DNA from: Breoghania sp. L-A4
GTDB lineage: Bacteria > Pseudomonadota > Alphaproteobacteria > Rhizobiales > Stappiaceae
NCBI RefSeq assembly: GCF_003432385.1
Contig: NZ_CP031841.1
Coordinates: forward strand, 4,944,501 to 5,008,500
Length of the DNA stretch: 64,000 nucleotides
Direction: 5' to 3'
The notes beneath the pieces were generated by a model. The model worked only from the letters and a program-made list of their open reading frames with translations. It had not been told where the DNA came from and did no database searches. Made by a program: the position numbers and the translations under genes. This document shows, in pieces, positions 38,499-46,671 of this stretch. Position 1 is the stretch's first letter. The number at the start of each line of letters is the position of its first letter.

Positions 38499-39965
38499 GT
38501 GGGACACTCGCCGCCTGTGAACCGCAGACGGAACCACGACGTGCGACCAACGACGCCATCAGCCGGTGAAACCGCATCGCAGGCCCAAGGCATGCTCGGC
38601 ATGCTCCGCGCCCGCCTCTCGGCGCTGCGCGAGGGCACCACCGACGCGGCCGGCGCCCAGCGCACCGCGCTGTTCACCTTCACCGTGCGGATCTTCGGCG
38701 CGGCGCTGGCGTATCTGTCGCAGGTGTTTCTCGCCCGCTGGATGGGCGGACACGAATATGGCATCTTCGTCGTCGTCTGGACCTGGATTGTCATCGTCGG
38801 GGTGATCGCGCCACTGGGGTTCAACGCCGCTGTGCTGCGGCTGATCCCCGAGTATCTGGAAAAGAACCAGCCGGAACTGCTGCGCGGCGTGCTGCTCGGC
38901 TGCCGTGCCTATTCCGTTGGCTCCGCGGCGCTGCTCGCGGCCATTGGCGCCCTCAGCGTGTGGCTGCTCAGCGGCGAGATCGCCTCCTACTACATCCTGC
39001 CCGCCTATCTGATGGCCCTGTGCCTGCCGCTGTTCACGCTCACCGACGTGCAGGAGGGCATCGCGCGCGCCAACAGCTGGAGCGATCTGGCGATGCTGCC
39101 GACCTACATCTGGCGGCCGTTGCTGATCCTCGCCGTGATGCTTGGCGCCAGCCTCCTCGACTGGCCGCACACCGCGGTCACCGCCTGCGTCGCCGCCATC
39201 ATCGCGACATGGCTCGTGGGTCTCGGGCAATACGCGGCCATCAACCGCCGGCTGCGCCGCATCGTCGCGCCAGGTCCGCGCGCCTGGGCCCCGCGCGCCT
39301 GGCTGGCCATCGCGCTGCCGATCTTCCTGGCGGAGGGCTTCTTCGCGCTGCTCACCAGTTCCGACGTGCTGATGGTCGGCTATTTCATGCCGCCCGAACG
39401 GGTCGCCGTCTATTTCGCCGCCGCCAAGACGCTGGCCCTGGTGCATTTCGTCTATTTCGCCGTCAAGGCGGCCACCGCGCACCGCTACTCGCGGCTGCAT
39501 CACGCCGGTGATCGCGCCGGGCTCGCCGCCTTCGTGGAAGCCTCGGTCAAATGGACCTTCTGGCCGTCGCTCGCCGGCACCCTGTTCCTGCTGGCCTTCG
39601 GCAAATACATCCTGCTGATGTTCGGCAAGGACTTCGCCGACGGCCAGCTGCTGCTGTCGATCCTGCTGATCGGCGTGCTGGCGCGCGCCGCCATCGGTCC
39701 CGTCGACGCGCTGCTGACCATGGCCGGCGAGCAGAAGCGCTGCGCCATGGCCTATCTCGCCGCCTTCGTCTGCAATCTGACGCTGAACCTGACGCTAATC
39801 CCGCTCTACGGCCTCGAGGGCGCGGCCATCGCCACCGCGGCCGCCATGGTCATTGAGGCGGCGCTGCTGTTTTCCATCACCCGCAGGCACTTGGGGCTCT
39901 ACACCTTCATCTGGCGGCCTGCGGGCGTCGCGCTGGATACGCGCGCGGAGGCGGCCCATGGCTGA
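38499..39965 (+). CDS. Wzx/MATE-like polysaccharide flippase family protein
   Basis: A ~488-residue membrane protein with about 12-14 helices from residue ~55 on, of the oligosaccharide flippase (MOP) superfamily. Typical segments are AQRTALFTFTVRIFGAALAYLSQVFLARWMGG and GLEGAAIATAAAMVIEAALL, each spread over the first and last helices. It probably moves a lipid-linked sugar or related molecule across the inner membrane. The start is uncertain: GTG at 38499 is the frame's first, but a GTG at 38541 with GGAACC upstream gives a better ribosome site. It overlaps the next gene by eight bases. Confidence 0.85.
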   Translation: MGHSPPVNRRRNHDVRPTTPSAGETASQAQGMLGMLRARLSALREGTTDAAGAQRTALFTFTVRIFGAALAYLSQVFLARWMGGHEYGIFVVVWTWIVIVGVIAPLGFNAAVLRLIPEYLEKNQPELLRGVLLGCRAYSVGSAALLAAIGALSVWLLSGEIASYYILPAYLMALCLPLFTLTDVQEGIARANSWSDLAMLPTYIWRPLLILAVMLGASLLDWPHTAVTACVAAIIATWLVGLGQYAAINRRLRRIVAPGPRAWAPRAWLAIALPIFLAEGFFALLTSSDVLMVGYFMPPERVAVYFAAAKTLALVHFVYFAVKAATAHRYSRLHHAGDRAGLAAFVEASVKWTFWPSLAGTLFLLAFGKYILLMFGKDFADGQLLLSILLIGVLARAAIGPVDALLTMAGEQKRCAMAYLAAFVCNLTLNLTLIPLYGLEGAAIATAAAMVIEAALLFSITRRHLGLYTFIWRPAGVALDTRAEAAHG

Positions 39966-41154
39966 CACGCTCACCTTGCAGCAGACCGCGCCGCTGGCGG
40001 CGCCGGCGCACCTGAGCGCCCTGCGCGGCGAATGCCTGACGCTCGACGAGGCGCTGGGCGAGATGCAGCATTGGCGCGCGCTGGCGGACAACCCGCTGGA
40101 GCGCAACGCGTTCTTCGGGCCCGACTTCCTGCCCGCCTATCTGCGCAACCTGGCGCCGGAGACGATCCGCGTCGCGGTCGCCCGCCACCACCGCACCGGC
40201 GCCCTGCACGCGCTCGCGCCTGTCGGCCGCCGGCGGCTGGGCCTGGGGTTCGCGGGCTCGGCTGTGGCCGTATGGAGCAACAATTTCGCGCCCCTCGGCA
40301 CGCCCCTGGTCCAGGGCGACGCGGAAGCCGCGCTGGACGCCCTGTGCGCCGCCGCCACACACGGTTTCGAAAGCCCGCTTCTCGCCATCCCCTTCATGCG
40401 ACTCGACGGCCCGGTCTACGCCGCGCTGAAAACCGTGCTCGCCGCACGCGGGCGGACCATTGGGCTGGCCGATCACTACCGCCGCGCCAGCCTCGACTGC
40501 ACGCTGACTGCCGACGCCTACATGGAAAAGAACCTCTCGGGAAACCGTCGGCAGAAGCTGCGCCGCTCCCGGCGCACGCTCGCCAGGGAAGGCGCCTTCG
40601 AGTCCCGCTGGTGCACGCGGGAAACTGACGTGGAGGCCGCCTTCGAAGCCTTCCTGACGCTGGAGGCCGCGGGCTGGAAGGGTGAGGGCGGCAGCGCGAT
40701 CGCCTTGAACGAAGCGCGCGACCGCTTCGCCCGCGAAGCGGTTCTGGCGCTCAGCAAACACGGCAAGGTCGGTGTGCTTGTCCTCAGCCTGGACGATCGC
40801 CCGGTCGCCGCCAACGTGATCCTGCTCGACGGACCGCACGGCATCGCCTGGAAAACCGCCTATGACGAGAGCCTGTCGCGCCATTCGCCCGGCGTCATGA
40901 GCATCATCGACGGCATGCAGGCGATCATGGGCGGAGGCGTGCTGCGCGAGGTGGATTCGCTCACCGAGCCCGGCCATCCGATGATCGAGCCGCTGTGGCA
41001 CGAGCGCATTCCCGTCGCCACCGTTCTGACCGCCGGCGGCCCATTGGCCGCCACCCGCCTCGCCCTGATGCAAGCCGACATTCGCGCCCACCACACCGCC
41101 CGCGCCCTGGCCAAGCGCGGCGTCGCCAGGGCGAAGCGCCTGCTGAATCGCTAG
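39958..41154 (+). CDS. FemAB/GNAT-like acyltransferase
   Basis: A 398-residue protein of the BioF2-like/FemAB GNAT fold. The C-terminal half carries the best signature: AYMEKNLSGNRRQKLRRSRR (~190), then LEAAGWKGEGGSAI and MSIIDGMQAIMGGG. Such enzymes transfer acyl or aminoacyl groups in cell-wall or surface-polymer synthesis and often accompany flippases. Its ATG lies inside the end of the flippase gene (8-base overlap), so translation is coupled. The substrate is unknown. Confidence 0.83.
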   Translation: MADTLTLQQTAPLAAPAHLSALRGECLTLDEALGEMQHWRALADNPLERNAFFGPDFLPAYLRNLAPETIRVAVARHHRTGALHALAPVGRRRLGLGFAGSAVAVWSNNFAPLGTPLVQGDAEAALDALCAAATHGFESPLLAIPFMRLDGPVYAALKTVLAARGRTIGLADHYRRASLDCTLTADAYMEKNLSGNRRQKLRRSRRTLAREGAFESRWCTRETDVEAAFEAFLTLEAAGWKGEGGSAIALNEARDRFAREAVLALSKHGKVGVLVLSLDDRPVAANVILLDGPHGIAWKTAYDESLSRHSPGVMSIIDGMQAIMGGGVLREVDSLTEPGHPMIEPLWHERIPVATVLTAGGPLAATRLALMQADIRAHHTARALAKRGVARAKRLLNR

Positions 41155-41481
41155 CGGGTTCACTGTGCTCCATGCGGCGCGCCGCCTGGCGGGCGAAGGC
41201 GCGGGGCAAGTTCCGCACACGCCGCCCCTCCTTCGAGACGCGCGCGGTGCCAGTCCCCTCTCCCATTGGGAGAGGGTTAGGGTGAGGGGATCAGATGCCT
41301 GAGAAATACTGAGGGATCACAACCCCTTGCATGTTGTTTCCAGCGCAAATCGGCGATGATTTGTGCTGGCCGCGTGCGGATGGCCATCCGCACGCGGCCG
41401 GATCGGCGGGGCCGCGATCCCCTTGGTCGAGACCCGTGGGTGAGCCTGGTCCGCCGATCCCTTTGCGCCTGTTCTGAACAG
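41155..41481. repeat. Intergenic region with a perfect 9-bp hairpin left of the IS110 element
   Basis: About 330 bases. CCCTCTCCC / GGGAGAGGG (41256-41276, 3-base spacer) is a perfect palindrome and is followed by GGGTTAGGGTGAGGGG. A near copy lies to the right of the IS at 42546-42566. Just upstream, CTTCGAGACGCGCG is shared with the extragenic repeats at 46.2-46.4 kb. No gene is supported here. Confidence 0.6.
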
Positions 41482-42473
41482 ATGATTGGGAGCCAGACCC
41501 GCATGCAAGGCCAGATCCAGCCGCAAACACCCGGCGCACAGCCAGTCTACGTCGGCATCGACGTCTGTAAAGACCATCTCGACATCCACCTGCATCCCCT
41601 CGGGCACGGCCTGAGGCTCGCCAACGACCGAGACGGCGTGAGCCGGCTGAAGCGGCTGCTGGCCCGACACGACGTCGCGCGCGTCGTGCTGGAGCCGACG
41701 GCCAGCTACCATCGGCTCGTCCACCGCTCGCTGGCCCAGGCCGGCTGGCCGGTGGCGGTCGTCAACCCGCTGCGCGCGCGGCTGTTCGCCGAAGTCCTCG
41801 GCAGCCGCGCCAAGACCGACCGCGTCGACGCGAAAATGCTGGCGATCCTCGGCGCGACGCTGGCCCCCCAGGCCACGCCGCCGGCGCCCGAAGCGCTCGA
41901 GGAACTGCGGGAGCTGGTGCATGCGCGCGCCGCCGCGACCCAGGAGCGCACCGCGCTCGCCAACCGGCTGACGGCCAGCCACGTCGCCGTCCTCAAGGCC
42001 GAGCTCAGGCGGCTGCTGGCCGGCCTCGACAGGCACATCGCGCGGCTGGCCCGCGAGATCGGGCGCCGCATCACCGACGATCCGGGGCTGGCGCGGCGCC
42101 AGGCCATCCTCACCTCGATCCCCGGCATCGGCGCCACCGTCGCCGCCGTGCTGATCGCCGACATGTCCGAGCTCGGCCAGCTCGACCGCCACGCCTGCGC
42201 CAGCCTGGCCGGCGTCGCCCCCTCGCCAACGACAGCGGCGACATCCGGGGGCCGCGCCACATCAGGGGCGGCCGCGCCATGCCCCGCCGCGCGCTCTATT
42301 GGGCAGCGCTGTCCGCCGCCAGGTACAATCCCGACCTCGCCGCCTTCTACAAACGCCTGCGCGACAACGCCAAAAAACCCAAGGTCGCCCTCACCGCCGT
42401 CATGCGAAAGCTCATCATCCTCGCCAACACCCTGCTCAAGGAGGACAGACTGTGGACCCCAAAATACACTTGA
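41482..42473 (+). mobile_element. IS110-family insertion sequence, degenerate
   Basis: Coordinates cover the transposase; true element ends are not defined because IS110 elements usually lack terminal inverted repeats and target duplications. The region between palindromes at 41256-41276 and 42546-42566 is the outer limit. IS110 elements often target palindromic repeats, which fits this setting. GC and codon use are like the host, so the element is not recent foreign DNA by composition alone. Confidence 0.75.
41482..42473 (+). pseudogene. IS110-family transposase, one frameshift
   Basis: A DEDD-type transposase of ~330 residues, starting at ATG 41482 or 41503. The N-terminal DEDD catalytic domain shows YVGIDVCKDHLDIHL, LEPTASYHR and SRAKTDRVDAKML. 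The C-terminal transposase_20 domain begins TSIPGIGATVAAVLIADM. After ~residue 246 (SLAGVAP, CCCCC at 42218-42222) the frame shifts by one, and IRGPRHIRGGRAMPRRALY to LLKEDRLWTPKYT continues in the other frame. Restoring one base makes the protein full length. Confidence 0.85.
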
Positions 42474-42545
42474 CCTGAAACACAGATGCTCACCCGGCGC
42501 GGAGCCTGTCCTTGGGCTGGCCACAGGCCAGACCCGAGGGCGCCG

Positions 42546-42566
42546 ACCTCTCCCCATGGGAGAGGT
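42546..42566. repeat. 21-bp palindrome right of the IS110 element
   Basis: ACCTCTCCC / GGGAGAGGT with a 3-base spacer. The inner bases match the palindrome at 41256-41276 except at the spacer and ends. Confidence 0.75.
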
Positions 42567-42656
42567 GTCTGAAGCCCCCGCAGGTTCACAAACGGTTCTC
42601 CTGCCATCAAGCGAGAGAAACGACTCTTGTTCCTATCCTTCTTCCAGGCAAGCCCC

Positions 42657-44291
42657 TCAGCCCTCGGCTTCCGCCTTGGCCTCGTCGCGCAGGATGCGGC
42701 GGATAACCTTGCCGGTGGTGGTCATCGGGAGGCTATCGACGAAGGCGATCTCGCGCGGATACTCGTGCGCGGCCAGCCTCTCGCGCACGTAGCTCTGGAT
42801 CTCGCGCTCCAGCGCCTCGGAGCGCGCATCCGGGTCTTTGAGCACGATGAAGGCCTTGACGATTTCCGTGCGCAGCTTGTCCGGCTTGCCGATGGCGGCG
42901 GCCAGCGCCACGGACGGGTGCGACAGCAGGCAATCCTCGATCTCGCCCGGACCGATGCGGTAGCCGGCCGAGGTGATCACGTCGTCGTCGCGGCCGACGA
43001 AATGCACGTAGCCGTCGCCGTCCATCAGCCCCTGGTCGCCGGTCAGCATCCAGTCGCCGACGAACTTGTCGCGCGTCGCCTCCGGCCGCTTCCAGTATTC
43101 CAGGAACATCACCGGATCGGGCCGCCTGACCGCGATCTGCCCTTCGGTCTCCGCCTCCACCACGTTGCCCTCAGCATCGATGATCGCGACCTCATGACCC
43201 GGCACCGGCTTGCCGATGGCGCCGGCGCGCGACACCCCGGCCGCCGCACAGGACGACAGCACCAGGTTGCATTCGGTCTGGCCGTAGAACTCGTTGACGG
43301 TGATGCCCAGCGCCTCGCGCGCCCACTCGAAGGTCTCGCGGCCCAGCGACTCGCCGCCCGAGCCGATGGTGCGCAGCTTGAGATCATACTTGGCGCGCGG
43401 GTTCTCCATCGTCCGCAGCATCTTCAGCGCCGTGGGCGGAATGAAGGTGTTGCGCACGCCGCAGTCGGCCATCAGCTCGAAGGCGCGCTCGGGATCGAAT
43501 TTCTCCGCCGGTCCCGCGACAACGGGCACGCCGAAGTGCAAGGATGGCAGCAGCACGTTCAAGAGCCCGCCGGCCCAGGCCCAGTCCGCCGGGGTCCAGA
43601 ACAGATCATTGGGCTGCGGGAAGAATTCATGCGGCATCTGCACGCCGGGCAGATGGCCCAGCAGCACCCGGTGGCCGTGCAGCGCGCCCTTGGGCGGCCC
43701 CGTCGTCCCCGAGGTGTAGATCATCAGCGCGGGATCGTCGGGCACGCTGTCGAACGTCTCGAAGGCGTCGCGCGCGCGCTCCATCAGATCCTCGAGACCA
43801 AGGCTGCCCTCGGTCGGCCCGCCGATGGTGATGACGTGGCGCAGGTTCGGCAGCTCGCCGCGGATCTCGGAAATCTTTTCCGCGCCGGCGGCGGTGGTCA
43901 CCAGCACCTTGGCGTCGCAATTGTCCAGCCGGTAGCGCAGCGCGTCGACGCCGAACAGCGAGGCCAGCGGCACGGCGATGGCGCCGAGCTTGTAGACCGC
44001 GATATGCGAAAACGCCGTCTGCGGCGATTGCGGCAGCATCAGCGCCACCCGGTCCGCGCGCCCGACGCCGAGGCCGCGCAGCACGTTGGCGAGCCGGTTG
44101 GCCGCGCGGCGCAGGTCCTCGTAGCTGTGGGTCTCGTGCCGGCCGTCATGCAGCCTGTGGATCAGCGCGATCCGGTCGGGCTCGGCCGCCGCCCAGCGGT
44201 CGCAGACGTCGGCGGCGATGTTGTAGCGCGCGGGGATGTTCCAGCGGAAACCGGCGACGAGCCCGGCATAGTCGGATGCGGTGGGCAGCAT
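42657..44291 (-). CDS. AMP-binding acyl-CoA synthetase
   Basis: A 544-residue adenylate-forming enzyme that activates a carboxylic acid with ATP and CoA. The P-loop-like motif is MIYTSGTTGPPKGALHGH (~195), the adenylation motifs are FYGQTE (~320) and WMLTGDQGLMDGDGYVHFVGRDDD (~410), and the C-terminal lysine lies in MTTTGKVIRRILRDEA (~530). This subtype resembles medium-chain or benzoate-type acyl-CoA ligases and acyl-CoA synthetases of the AcsM group. The substrate cannot be fixed by sequence. It may serve the aromatic module 2 kb away, but it is separated by Fic and repeats. Confidence 0.88.
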   Translation of the reverse strand: MLPTASDYAGLVAGFRWNIPARYNIAADVCDRWAAAEPDRIALIHRLHDGRHETHSYEDLRRAANRLANVLRGLGVGRADRVALMLPQSPQTAFSHIAVYKLGAIAVPLASLFGVDALRYRLDNCDAKVLVTTAAGAEKISEIRGELPNLRHVITIGGPTEGSLGLEDLMERARDAFETFDSVPDDPALMIYTSGTTGPPKGALHGHRVLLGHLPGVQMPHEFFPQPNDLFWTPADWAWAGGLLNVLLPSLHFGVPVVAGPAEKFDPERAFELMADCGVRNTFIPPTALKMLRTMENPRAKYDLKLRTIGSGGESLGRETFEWAREALGITVNEFYGQTECNLVLSSCAAAGVSRAGAIGKPVPGHEVAIIDAEGNVVEAETEGQIAVRRPDPVMFLEYWKRPEATRDKFVGDWMLTGDQGLMDGDGYVHFVGRDDDVITSAGYRIGPGEIEDCLLSHPSVALAAAIGKPDKLRTEIVKAFIVLKDPDARSEALEREIQSYVRERLAAHEYPREIAFVDSLPMTTTGKVIRRILRDEAKAEAEG

Positions 44292-44731
44292 GAACGGCCT
44301 TCTCTGTGTCGCATTGTGCGCCGCAACTTAACCAGATGCACAGGGAAGAGGCAATTGGGGAGGGAAGCAAAGGGCGTGGGGCGGTTTCAGCTGGCAACCT
44401 TAATAACAACCACGCGCGATCCTTCACGAGGTTCAGTGCCTCGTCGCGAAACGGCCGTTGGCAGGGAGAAAAATCTCAACAGCTGGATTGTTGTCAAACG
44501 GCATTTGAAATTTTGGTGCCGAGTTTGTGGGCCATAAGACGGAAAAAACCGTTCACAACACCTTTTGAAGCACTTACGACTGCTGCAAAATTCGTTGTGT
44601 TACGAAATTGGACCCAAATGTCGCACGACATAGTTTGTGTCGGAAAATTCTCCCACAACAGAGTTTGTGTTGCAAAATTTAAGAAATTTATTACACAAAT
44701 AAGCAGCCACGATCAAAATAGGAGCTGCGCA
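44292..44731. promoter_or_regulatory. Fic upstream region with three phased repeat motifs
   Basis: A 440-base AT-rich region between the divergent acyl-CoA synthetase and Fic genes. Three related motifs precede the Fic gene: CGTTGTGTTACGAAATT (~44593-44609), AGTTTGTGTCGGAAAATT (44632-44649) and AGTTTGTGTTGCAAAATT (44662-44679). Their TGTGT cores start 40 and 30 bases apart, near whole helical turns. A further GTTTGTGG core lies near 44523. They could be operator sites, for example for an autoregulating Fic protein. No clear -35/-10 was identified. Confidence 0.6.
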
Positions 44732-45865
44732 ATGCCGGTCAATATCGAATCCTATGACCTCAGCAACCTAGTCGACTATCACTATGGGCGTTTTCCTCCT
44801 AGCCAGCTCGATCTTGCTCGCTTGATAGAACCCCTAGCAAAGGCACAAGACGCGATCTCACGCTACGATCAAATGCTCCTGTCACTTCCAAACAGCGAGC
44901 TTCTCTTGGCCCCGCTTCGCCAAAACGAAGCAGTTATCTCTTCTCGGATGGAGGGGACAATTTCAACCGTCGATGAGGTCATGATCTACGAGGCGGAAAG
45001 CGAAGACGATGGGACATCACGGCCCGCACGGGATGATGTCGTTGAGGTGGCTCTCTACAGCCATGTTTTACGCCGCGCCCAAACCGCTGTTGCCAAAGGT
45101 GATCCAATTAACGAGGGGCTTATCAAGAACGCGCATCGTGTTCTTTTAAGCTTTGGCCGCGGTGCAAGCAAATCTCCAGGTCAATATAAATCAGAACAAA
45201 ACTATGTCGGCGACGACAGAAGAAAAATAATTTATTTCAAGCCGATCAGCCCCCTGCATCTTCAACCCGCCATGCAGGACCTCTTGACGTTCATTGAGAC
45301 GTCCACAATGCTACATCTGTTTAAGGTTGCTATTGCGCATGTCGAATTCGAAGCACTACATCCGTTCAACGATGGGAATGGACGTATCGGCCGGCTGCTC
45401 ATAACGTTGTTGCTGTGGAAATTCGGCCTAATTCACAAACCCCATTTCTACGTCAGTGCGTTTTTCGAGACCCACAAGGAAGCATACATCGAATTGATGC
45501 GTGCTGTCTCGCGCGATGATGACTGGACCGCTTGGACGGCATTCTTCCTGGAAGCCATCGCCGAGCAGGCCGAGAGCAATCTTCAAACAGCGAAGAAAAT
45601 CACGACCCTTTACGACGACATGAAAGAACCGTTTCGGGAAATGTCCGGTTCGAAATGGCACATCGCGGCCCAAGACAGCATATTTGAGAATCCGATTTTC
45701 AAGAACAGTCATCTGATCAAGCGCTCGGGCATGCCCAAGCACGTGGCCACTCGGATCACAAAGCTTTTGCACGAAGGCGGCTTGTTGCGAGAAATCCGTC
45801 CCGCGAGCGGCCGCAGGGGCGCACTCTACATGTTCGAGCCGCTGATGGAAATCGTTAGAGCTTGA
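44732..45865 (+). CDS. Fic family protein with winged-helix C-terminus
   Basis: A 377-residue class II Fic protein. A Fic_N-type segment covers ~1-95 with the inhibitory motif S-x-x-x-E-G (SSRMEG, residues 70-75). The catalytic motif HPFNDGNGRIGR lies at 210-221. The C-terminal ~70 residues form a probable winged helix (LIKRSGMPKHVATRITKLL). Fic enzymes AMPylate or otherwise modify proteins, or act as toxins; the target is unknown. A GGAG site sits 7 bases before the ATG. Codon and base use are clearly more AT-rich than the neighbours, which indicates transfer. Confidence 0.9.
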   Translation: MPVNIESYDLSNLVDYHYGRFPPSQLDLARLIEPLAKAQDAISRYDQMLLSLPNSELLLAPLRQNEAVISSRMEGTISTVDEVMIYEAESEDDGTSRPARDDVVEVALYSHVLRRAQTAVAKGDPINEGLIKNAHRVLLSFGRGASKSPGQYKSEQNYVGDDRRKIIYFKPISPLHLQPAMQDLLTFIETSTMLHLFKVAIAHVEFEALHPFNDGNGRIGRLLITLLLWKFGLIHKPHFYVSAFFETHKEAYIELMRAVSRDDDWTAWTAFFLEAIAEQAESNLQTAKKITTLYDDMKEPFREMSGSKWHIAAQDSIFENPIFKNSHLIKRSGMPKHVATRITKLLHEGGLLREIRPASGRRGALYMFEPLMEIVRA

Positions 45866-45932
45866 CCGGAGGTCTGATATCGCGGGAACACCAATCCAAT
45901 TGAAGAGCGTTCTCACCACCCCTGGAGCCCCC

Positions 45933-46157
45933 ATGCGTATCGTCAAAATTCTGCTGATCGGGGTGGGTTCTGCGTGGTGCGCGGCGGTGCTGGGGGCGTG
46001 GGGCTGGCTGCTGGCGATGGGCTGCGGCATGAACCCGACGGGCTGCCAGCGCTTTCCCATGCCCTGGGAGGATCCCGAGCTGGCCGCCGTCATGCTGCTT
46101 CTGCTGCTCATTGGCGGCGCGATGATCGGCGCGGGCTGGCGGCAGCGCAGGGGCTGA
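45933..46157 (+). CDS. Small two-helix membrane protein, hypothetical
   Basis: A 74-residue protein with two hydrophobic segments (residues 3-28 and 50-68) joined by a short CGMNPTGCQRFPMPWEDPE loop with two cysteines. The ATG follows GGAG. No family was recognised. It lies 67 bases downstream of the Fic gene but has normal GC content. Confidence 0.5.
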   Translation: MRIVKILLIGVGSAWCAAVLGAWGWLLAMGCGMNPTGCQRFPMPWEDPELAAVMLLLLLIGGAMIGAGWRQRRG

Positions 46158-46671
46158 ACCGGTCCGGCAAGCGCGCACCCTGTTCAAGCTTGCCGCGGGA
46201 ATGGGGCCAGTCGGGAATGGGCCACCGTCCCGGCATGGCGCCGATGCTTCGAGACGCCCGGCTTGCGCCGGGCTCCTCAGCATGACGCTGGGGGAGGATG
46301 ACGCTGGAGGGAGGAAAACTCTTAAGAATATCAATACGATGACGTCATCATGTTGATATTCTGATAAAATCACCACCCACTCAACGTCATGTTGAGGAGC
46401 GCCACCTGGCGCGTCTCGAAGCATCGGCCGCATGTCGGGAAGACGACACACCCTTGGGAAGGCGGCCCCGACGGCGGGAGCCGGCAGCGCTTCACGCACC
46501 GTATCATTCCCGCGCAGGCGGGAATCCAGCCACCACCTGGCTGAATTGAGTTACTCAGTCTTAAGTCCACGGAGGTCTGGATTCCCGACCCGGGCTTCGC
46601 CCTCTCGGGAATGGCACCGGGCGCGAAACGCCAGGACAGCGCCACCACCCGTTCCGGAAACCATCCGCGCG
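46158..46671. repeat. Block of extragenic palindromes and inverted repeats
   Basis: About 510 non-coding bases. A dispersed-type element CGATGCTTCGAGACGC...GGCTCCTCAGCATGACG runs at 46241-46287, and an inverted near copy runs at 46385-46427. Between them is a nearly perfect 38-base palindrome (46325-46362) with arms AGAATATCAA / TTGATATTCT and a central GATGACGTCATC. At 46506-46612 sits a compound unit: ATTCCCGC/GCGGGAAT hairpin, then CTGGATTCCCGA...TCGGGAAT. These resemble REP/BIME-type extragenic repeats. Confidence 0.7.

Noticed and set aside
44306-44731. N-terminal extension of the Fic protein upstream of 44732
   Set aside because: The ribosome site and family start are at 44732; the upstream stretch covers the repeat motifs and is not conserved.
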